NCBI GenBank assembly: GCA_017853235.1
Contig: JAFMJX010000043.1
Coordinates: forward strand, 1-11,463
Source of the DNA: Chitinophagaceae bacterium
Lineage (GTDB): Bacteria; Bacteroidota; Bacteroidia; Chitinophagales; Chitinophagaceae
Length of the DNA stretch: 11,463 nucleotides
Direction: 5' to 3'
Below the pieces are notes generated by a model. The model did no database searches and was not told the origin of the DNA. It was given only the letters and a program-made list of their open reading frames with translations. Within the stretch, counting starts at the first letter, position 1. Each line of letters opens with the position of its first letter. The position numbers and the translations under genes were made by a program. Shown one piece after another: positions 6,085 through 11,463 of this stretch.

Positions 6085-8229
6085 TTGAAACAAATTATTA
6101 ATCCTATTCATTTTTTAGTAATTGTGTCTTTTGTTTTTTTTGGCACATTTGCAAATGCACAAAATGCGGCACCCACTATAACCCATTTATATGCCCATAT
6201 AGATAAAGAATTATACAGTCCAGATGAGTTTATTTGGTTTAAAATTTATGCATACAACGGTTTCAGCTTGGATACTAACTTACAAAATATCAATGTTGAT
6301 TTTTATAGCCCGGATAAAAAATTAATAGATCATCAAATTTATTTATCTTATTTGTCCAGTGCATATGGTTTTTTTAAAATACCCAAAAACTATCCTTATA
6401 GTATTTTAACTATGGTAGTATATAAAAATCAACTTAATACTTCACAGCCCTATTATTTTCAAAAGGAAATTTATGTTTTAAATTCCTCAGCTAAAAAGTG
6501 GAGTCCAACCAACGATACAAATAGGATGGCTTCTGTAAAAAATACGAATATTAACAGTTCTAAGATAGCGGTGACTAAAGAAGCGGGTTTTGTTTCCGTA
6601 AATGTAGATAATGCAGATTTTCAAATAAAAGGCCTCACATTTCAAATTTTATCTGCTACGGATACTATTTTTAATAATCACTATGTGTTGTCTTCTAAGA
6701 AAAAATTAGCATTAAAAATACCCTCCAACTTATTAGAGGATGGTTTTTATCAATTTATTATCACAAATGATGATAATCAAATTCTTTTCAATCAATATAT
6801 TTTTAACAACACTTATAAGTATTTAGCAACCCCAACACTCAATTTAGATACCTTAAGTGTAGAATCCGGCGGCATCAATGTTTGGAACATAAAATCACTT
6901 CCATTAGCCAATGTGAGCGTATCCGTAATTGATGCCGATATTCCATCAAGTAATTCAAATATTGCCTCTGAGTTGTTGTTCAATTCATTTATAAATCAAA
7001 AGATATCCAATTTGAGTTCCTATTTTACAGATACTTCTTTATCCACTATTCAACAATTTGACGCCTTTATTCAGAATCAAAATATACTACCTCATTATGC
7101 CCCACTTTTTGATACCAAAAATTCATATTTGTCTATAAACGGTAAAGTGCTTGTTAAAAAAGGAATCTTTAAAAAAACACAATTACCTCCTTTTGTAAAT
7201 GTCGTGATTGGTGCTCCCAATAAAAAAATTAATCTATATCAGGCATTAGTAAAGCCTGATAGCAGTTTTAGTGTAAGTAATTTATTATTTTTTGATACCG
7301 TTTATGCAAGAGGTGTTTTAAATGGATCTCATTATTTTAAAGAAGATTATGAAGTAACGATTGATACTAATTTTACTAATCAAATAAAAGATTTAAAAAT
7401 TAATAACAGCTTACCGGCCTATTATTTTGATCATATGATTGGTAGTAAAGTAAATAAAATAAAAACCGAATCATTACAATTAGATTCTTTATTAAAGCTA
7501 ACTACATTAAAAGATGCTGTTGTAAAATCTGATCCAACTTATAAATTAAATAAGTTGGATGCAATGTATGCATCGGGTTTATTTGATGGCGGAAATGCAT
7601 ATAGATTAAATGTTGAAGATGATCCATTTTTCGAAGGAACATTTGATTTAGGTAATTATATCACTGCATCGGTTCCTGGAATTACATATGATCCCAATTA
7701 TTTTTCTAAAGATGCCGCAGGAGGATTTAGTAGTTTTAATCCTGGTGACGAAGCTTATAAATCACCTTTTACTTGGCGAGGCCAAAAAACGAGCATTTAT
7801 TTAGATGAAGTGAAAGTAGATTATGATTTTGTAAGAGATTTACCTAAAACATCTATTGGTTATATTAAAGTATTTAGGCCTATATTTTTTGGAGAACCTT
7901 TTGGAGGCGGGGGTGGCGCTGTATCTATTTATACTAAAAAGTTCTCTGATAAATCAGAATCCTATTCCCACAATACAGAGAATACGATGATTAAAGGGTA
8001 TCATACTTCTAAATCTTTAGAAGATATTACAGATGAAAATGAATATATTTTTAAAAATTCAGGAACCACTTTATATTGGAATCCTATGGTAATCACCTCC
8101 AAAAATGGCGATACGCCTTTTGAAATTAGGTTTAAAAATAATCATTTCACTAAAGCGTATAAATTGCGTATCGAAGGAGTAGATGTTAATGGGCAACTTT
8201 TATTTTTTGAAAAAGTGATTCACCCTTAA
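6085..8229 (+). CDS. MG2-like plus TonB-plug domain protein without a barrel
   Basis: This 714-residue protein has a signal peptide (1-25, cleavage at A-N-A|Q). Residues ~30-135 resemble the MG2-type (alpha-2-macroglobulin-like) domain that opens many Bacteroidota surface proteins: H38-I-D-K, then Y44-S-P-D-E-F-I-W-F-K-I-Y. The middle (~160-460) appears to be beta-rich repeats of Ig/MG type. Residues ~473-620 resemble a TonB-receptor plug: LKDAVV (475-480), I571-Y-L-D-E, I594-K-V-F, and a glycine run leading to AVSIYTKKF (612-620). Instead of a 22-strand barrel the protein ends with a small domain (~661-714) beginning TTLYWNPMV, a typical ending of this class. It therefore cannot be a channel itself; it may bind a ligand or partner at the outer membrane (inference). 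The start is TTG: the in-frame stop at 6058-6060 leaves no upstream ATG, and the next in-frame ATG would delete the signal peptide. The hydrolase gene follows after 6 nt, indicating an operon. Confidence 0.65.
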   Translation: MKQIINPIHFLVIVSFVFFGTFANAQNAAPTITHLYAHIDKELYSPDEFIWFKIYAYNGFSLDTNLQNINVDFYSPDKKLIDHQIYLSYLSSAYGFFKIPKNYPYSILTMVVYKNQLNTSQPYYFQKEIYVLNSSAKKWSPTNDTNRMASVKNTNINSSKIAVTKEAGFVSVNVDNADFQIKGLTFQILSATDTIFNNHYVLSSKKKLALKIPSNLLEDGFYQFIITNDDNQILFNQYIFNNTYKYLATPTLNLDTLSVESGGINVWNIKSLPLANVSVSVIDADIPSSNSNIASELLFNSFINQKISNLSSYFTDTSLSTIQQFDAFIQNQNILPHYAPLFDTKNSYLSINGKVLVKKGIFKKTQLPPFVNVVIGAPNKKINLYQALVKPDSSFSVSNLLFFDTVYARGVLNGSHYFKEDYEVTIDTNFTNQIKDLKINNSLPAYYFDHMIGSKVNKIKTESLQLDSLLKLTTLKDAVVKSDPTYKLNKLDAMYASGLFDGGNAYRLNVEDDPFFEGTFDLGNYITASVPGITYDPNYFSKDAAGGFSSFNPGDEAYKSPFTWRGQKTSIYLDEVKVDYDFVRDLPKTSIGYIKVFRPIFFGEPFGGGGGAVSIYTKKFSDKSESYSHNTENTMIKGYHTSKSLEDITDENEYIFKNSGTTLYWNPMVITSKNGDTPFEIRFKNNHFTKAYKLRIEGVDVNGQLLFFEKVIHP

Positions 8230-8235
8230 ATAGGA

Positions 8236-9147
8236 ATGACTGTAAAAATGAAAAAAATATATTCATTATTAATTGCACTCACCATTTTTAGTGTCATCAG
8301 CAAACCTCTAGGAGCGCAAACTAAATTGGTATTATTGGGAACAGGTACTCCATTTGCCAATCCCGATCGTTCGGGCCCTTCTTTAGCAATTATAGTTAAT
8401 AACACTTCTTACATAGTGGATTGCGGACCTGGTGTAGTAAGACGCGCTAGTCAAGCAAGCGGCAAAGGCATACCAAGTTTAGAAGCTTCTCAATTAAAAA
8501 AATTATTTATCACTCATTTACATAGCGATCATACTGCAGGCTATTCCGATTTTATTTTTACTCCTGCTGTATTGGATCGAAATGCTCCCTTAGAAGTATA
8601 CGGACCTTATGGTTTAAAAAATATGACCCAACATATTTTATCTGCATATCAAGAAGATATGGATATAAGAATTCATGGATTAGAAAAAGGAGATGCGAGA
8701 GGGTATAAAGTAAATGTTCATGAAATACAGCCAGGCATAATTTATCGCGACTCTAATATAATTGTAAAAGCGTTTAAAATGAATCATGGAGCTTGGAAAA
8801 ACGCTTTTGGCTATCGCTTTGAAACAGTGGACAAAGTAATTGTTGTTTCTGGAGATGGCACTTATAGTGAAGAGCTCGTGAAGAATGCCAAAGATTGTGA
8901 TATACTTGTGCATGAAGTGTATAGTATAGCAGGTTTGTTGAAGCGTGAAAAAAGGTGGCAATTGTATCATTCTACTTTTCATACTTCCACAAAACAATTA
9001 GCAGATATTGCCAACCAAGTGCATCCTAAATTAATAGTATTAACACACCAACTTCCTTTTAGCGCAGGTTTTGAGAGTTTACTGAATGAATTTAAATCCT
9101 TTTATAAAGGTGCTGTGGTAAGTGGGAATGATTTAGATATTTATTAA
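8236..9147 (+). CDS. exported metallo-beta-lactamase-fold hydrolase, RNase Z-like
   Basis: This 303-residue protein has the MBL fold laid out as in the RNase Z/ElaC group. LVLLGTGTPFANPDRSGPS (31-49) is the N-terminal glycine motif. THLHSDH (93-99) supplies H94, H96, D98 and H99; further candidate metal ligands are H184 (KMNHG), D207 (SGDGTY) and H271 (LTHQ). The HE...YHSTFHTS region (226-251) matches the RNase Z H-x-x-T-F and histidine motif. The metal site therefore looks complete. Unlike true tRNA-processing RNase Z, it begins with an export signal (MKKIYSLLIALTIFSVISK, cleavage near G-A-Q28), so it should act in the periplasm or on the surface on an unknown ester, lactone, phosphodiester or sulfate. 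The start at 8236 overlaps closely with an AGGA (8232-8235); the ATG at 8248 gives the neater MKK signal peptide and may be the real start. It is probably co-transcribed with the MG2/plug gene and ends 1 bp from the convergent gene. Confidence 0.85.
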   Translation: MTVKMKKIYSLLIALTIFSVISKPLGAQTKLVLLGTGTPFANPDRSGPSLAIIVNNTSYIVDCGPGVVRRASQASGKGIPSLEASQLKKLFITHLHSDHTAGYSDFIFTPAVLDRNAPLEVYGPYGLKNMTQHILSAYQEDMDIRIHGLEKGDARGYKVNVHEIQPGIIYRDSNIIVKAFKMNHGAWKNAFGYRFETVDKVIVVSGDGTYSEELVKNAKDCDILVHEVYSIAGLLKREKRWQLYHSTFHTSTKQLADIANQVHPKLIVLTHQLPFSAGFESLLNEFKSFYKGAVVSGNDLDIY

Positions 9148-9148
9148 A

Positions 9149-9910
9149 TTATTCTGCTTTACTATGCTCTTCTAAATGATAAGCTTCTTTTACATCATTG
9201 ATTAACTTAATTGCTAATGCTCTTTGTTTTTCAATAATGACTTTTTGAACATTTTTGGTGGCATTTTTTATATGTGATAAACGGTTTGCGAATTCGGTTA
9301 AAACAAATTTATCATAAGTCATTAATCTTGCATTTTTATCTACACTTGTTCCAACTGCTCCACTCGTGATATTACTATAAAATTTTTGATCAAAAATAGA
9401 GTATGATTTTTCACGGGCCATTACTTTAAGTTCATCATAAGTTTTACTAAAAATTTTTCCATATTCAGATAAGTGCCAGTATTCTGCAATTTCATCAGTA
9501 ATTTTTTGATTACGTATAAGTCTTAATCCACCGGCATTCTTTAATTGTGATTCGGTACGTTCTGATAAATACACATTGAGTGTGCCCAAATAACTTAGGT
9601 TTACTAAGTATAATTTTTTAAGTGAACTATCATTCCATTCGTTTTTATAAAAAATGGAAAGTGCTGTATCAAGATTATTAACGAGTCTGTTATTTTGTCT
9701 TGTGGCTCTATTAAATTCGATGGTATCATTTTTTAAGTCTTCTACCAAACTCTGCATATACTGAACTTCTCTATGTTGTTCCACATAATGCTCTCTTTGA
9801 TTTTCGGCAAAAAAACCAAGTGTTACTGCTAAAAAAAGCATAAAAAATTCTAAAAAATGTTCAGACCATTTTTTAGGACCATGATGAGCATGAGGATGAT
9901 GAACTTCCAT
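9149..9910 (-). CDS. one-TM Bacteroidota protein with His-rich N-terminal tail
   Basis: This 253-residue protein begins with a histidine-rich tail (H4, H5, H7, H9, H10), then GPKKW, and one hydrophobic segment (~19-35, FLEFFMLFLAVTLGFFAE). Residues ~36-253 are mainly helical and charged, with coiled-coil character, including REHYVEQHREVQYMQ (39-53) and a central SERTESQLKNAGGLRLI (116-132). The positive-inside rule puts the short His tail in the cytoplasm and the long domain in the periplasm. I recognise the N-terminal layout (His tail, KKW, F-x-E-F-x-M-L-F-L-A-V) as typical of a widespread Bacteroidota family with no assigned function; I cannot name a Pfam family with certainty. There are no enzyme motifs. 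It is transcribed alone, facing the hydrolase (1 bp between stops) and diverging from the GH95 gene (92 bp between starts). Confidence 0.6.
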   Translation of the reverse strand: MEVHHPHAHHGPKKWSEHFLEFFMLFLAVTLGFFAENQREHYVEQHREVQYMQSLVEDLKNDTIEFNRATRQNNRLVNNLDTALSIFYKNEWNDSSLKKLYLVNLSYLGTLNVYLSERTESQLKNAGGLRLIRNQKITDEIAEYWHLSEYGKIFSKTYDELKVMAREKSYSIFDQKFYSNITSGAVGTSVDKNARLMTYDKFVLTEFANRLSHIKNATKNVQKVIIEKQRALAIKLINDVKEAYHLEEHSKAE

Positions 9911-10002
9911 GAATTGTTTTTTATAAATTTAAAGGTATTTGGTTAAAATTTAATAGAAATTAACTTAATTTAACCTACTCTATATTTTTAAAATCTTTAT
10001 AT

Positions 10003-11463
10003 ATGCGTAAAATTGTTTTACTGTTCGCAGTTTTATTATTTGCTTTACACAGTACTGCACAAAAAAAACAAACAAATGGAAATAGACCTATTTCAAATAA
10101 AGTAAATAAGACGACCCCCAATCATTTGGCAGAAATTGCTGCTCCAGCGTTTGTTCCACTAAAATTGTGGTATGATGCACCTGCTACTTATTTTGAAGAA
10201 ACATTGGTATTGGGTAATGGACAACAAGGTGCTACCGTTTTTGGAGGTATTTCCACTGATAAAATTTATTTAAACGATCTTACTTTATGGTCAGGTGAGC
10301 CAGTGAATCCAAATATGAATCCACAAGCCTATAAAAATTTGCCCGCAGTGCGCAAGGCTTTAGAAGAAAAAAATTATAAAAAGGCGGGAGAACTTATTAA
10401 AAAATTACAAGGTAAGTTTTCTGAATCCTATGCTCCTTTGGGCACTATGTTAATTGATTTTAATGATGACCCTTATATTACAGATTATTATCGTGAATTG
10501 GATTTAAATAATGCAATAGCAAAAGTGAAAAGTATATCTAATACTAATACCATAGAAAGAGAATACTTGGTTTCAAATCCCGATAAAATTTTTGCTATTC
10601 ACTTAACAAGTAAAAAACCAGGCGGCTTAAATTTTACAGTTCGATTTGAATCTTTATTAATGCACACTTCTTTGGTGAATAATCAAGTACTACAAACTAA
10701 TGGGATAGCTCCTGTCAAGGCTGACCCTAATTATGTTCAAAAAACACGTAACGCTATTTTATTTGATAAAAAAAGAGGGACTCGTTTTTCTTCTTTTATT
10801 CAAATAAAATCTAATAATGGTAAAATTGCGCATTCTGATAGTACAATTAGTATAGCAGATGCAACGGATGCTACTATTTACGTTTCTATGGCTACCAGTT
10901 TTAATGGATATGATAAAGATCCTGCAACCAATGGAGTGAATAATGTTGCGATTGCCCAAGCTCAATTAAATAAAGCAACACAAAAGGGATGGGATGAAAT
11001 CAAAAAATTCCATGTCAAAGATTATCAATCGTTTTTTAATAGAGTGAATTTGAAATTAGATGGAGAAACACCAAAAGATATTCCTACCAATGAGAGATTA
11101 AAACGTTATACAAATGGCGAATCTGATCCCTATTTGGAAACACTTTACTTTCAGTATGGTAGATATTTACTCATTAGTAGTTCTCGCACTAATGCGGTCC
11201 CTGCTAACTTACAAGGTTTGTGGAATCCTTATTTGCAACCACCATGGTCTAGTAATTATACCATGAATATCAATGCAGAAGAAAATTATTGGCTGGCCGA
11301 AAACACCAACCTGTCCGAAATGCATCAACCTTTCTTGCAATTTTTAAATAATATTTCTACCACTGGTAAAGTGACTGCAAAAACATTTTATAATATGCCA
11401 GGTTGGGTATCACATCATAATTCTGATATATGGGCGATGTCTAATCCAGTGGGTAATTTTGGT
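10003..11463 (+). CDS. GH95 family glycoside hydrolase (alpha-L-fucosidase/galactosidase-like), 3' end cut by window
   Basis: The ATG at 10003 opens a frame of 487 codons to the last base. A signal peptide (MRKIVLLFAVLLFALHSTAQ, cleavage after A19) indicates export. LWYDAPATYFEETLVLGNGQ (55-74) followed by ATVFGGISTDKIYLNDLTLW (77-96) is the GH95 N-terminal beta domain signature. NAVPANLQGLWNPYLQPPW (397-415) leads into the (alpha/alpha)6 catalytic domain. N422 and N424 in MNINAEENYW are in the place of the paired asparagines that help activate the water in Bifidobacterium AfcA, by family knowledge. The general acid Glu and the further Asp would lie beyond the edge, so activity cannot be judged. 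Full GH95 enzymes are usually about 750-850 residues, so roughly 60% is present. GH95 members remove alpha-1,2-linked L-fucose, and some remove L-galactose, from glycans. No SusC/SusD pair or other glycosidase is visible here; neighbours to the right are unknown. Confidence 0.9.
   Translation, partial: MRKIVLLFAVLLFALHSTAQKKQTNGNRPISNKVNKTTPNHLAEIAAPAFVPLKLWYDAPATYFEETLVLGNGQQGATVFGGISTDKIYLNDLTLWSGEPVNPNMNPQAYKNLPAVRKALEEKNYKKAGELIKKLQGKFSESYAPLGTMLIDFNDDPYITDYYRELDLNNAIAKVKSISNTNTIEREYLVSNPDKIFAIHLTSKKPGGLNFTVRFESLLMHTSLVNNQVLQTNGIAPVKADPNYVQKTRNAILFDKKRGTRFSSFIQIKSNNGKIAHSDSTISIADATDATIYVSMATSFNGYDKDPATNGVNNVAIAQAQLNKATQKGWDEIKKFHVKDYQSFFNRVNLKLDGETPKDIPTNERLKRYTNGESDPYLETLYFQYGRYLLISSSRTNAVPANLQGLWNPYLQPPWSSNYTMNINAEENYWLAENTNLSEMHQPFLQFLNNISTTGKVTAKTFYNMPGWVSHHNSDIWAMSNPVGNFG

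Noticed and set aside
8680..8997. Minus-strand open frame of 105 codons
   Set aside because: It is antisense to the MBL hydrolase metal-site region; its product has no recognisable motif.
9981..9988. TATATTTT as a -7 promoter element for the GH95 gene
   Set aside because: The nearest TTG (9939-9941) is about 39 nt upstream, twice the expected spacing.
1..11463. A link between the AKR (as an L-fucose dehydrogenase) and the GH95 fucosidase
   Set aside because: They lie about 8.8 kb apart in unrelated transcription units, and the AKR has a RidA fusion not seen in known fucose dehydrogenases, so a shared fucose pathway is not supported.

Overview
The window reads as chromosomal DNA from an AT-rich member of the Bacteroidota, plausibly Chitinophagaceae or a relative, although the family is an inference. 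The evidence is the gene content: an MG2-like plus TonB-plug protein without a barrel, a carboxypeptidase-regulatory-domain envelope protein, a one-TM His-tailed membrane protein of a type common in this phylum, and a secreted GH95 enzyme. Most starts also lack a well-placed Shine-Dalgarno sequence and are preceded by A/T-rich leaders. I see no tRNA, rRNA, CRISPR array, insertion sequence, integrase or phage gene. Coding density is high and no gene-free gap exceeds 300 bases.

Left part (1-2854), minus strand. A 12-TM APC-superfamily permease is followed after 10 nt by an aldo/keto reductase fused at its C-terminus to the beginning of a RidA/YjgF-like domain. The fusion gene runs off the left edge, so only its first 414 residues are visible. 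The pair looks like a transport-plus-catabolism operon of unknown substrate. A strong intrinsic terminator (about 2802-2837, minus) separates it from the gene upstream.

Centre-left (2855-4854). Two divergent envelope genes share a 236-bp intergenic region. One is a small helical lipoprotein (minus) with three LTxxQ-like motifs, resembling Spy/CpxP-type periplasmic proteins. The other is a secreted FKBP-type prolyl isomerase (plus) with a long N-terminal domain that weakly resembles the end of DUF3472. Both could act in folding in the periplasm.

Centre (4859-9147). A carboxypeptidase-regulatory-domain protein (minus) meets the FKBP gene tail to tail. Diverging from it is a two-gene plus-strand operon: a 714-residue MG2-like/plug-only envelope protein that apparently starts at TTG, and a metallo-beta-lactamase-fold hydrolase of RNase Z-like layout that carries an export signal.

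Right part (9149-11463). A one-TM protein with a histidine-rich N-terminal tail (minus) ends 1 bp from the hydrolase. A GH95 alpha-L-fucosidase/galactosidase-like enzyme diverges from it and runs off the right edge after 487 residues. Two genes, the AKR-RidA fusion and GH95, are open at the window ends.

Nothing here is a clear new defence or mobile system. The most distinctive elements are the AKR-RidA fusion, the FKBP with an uncharacterised N-terminal half, the cysteine-framed LTxxQ lipoprotein, and the pairing of a plug-only protein with a secreted RNase Z-like hydrolase.
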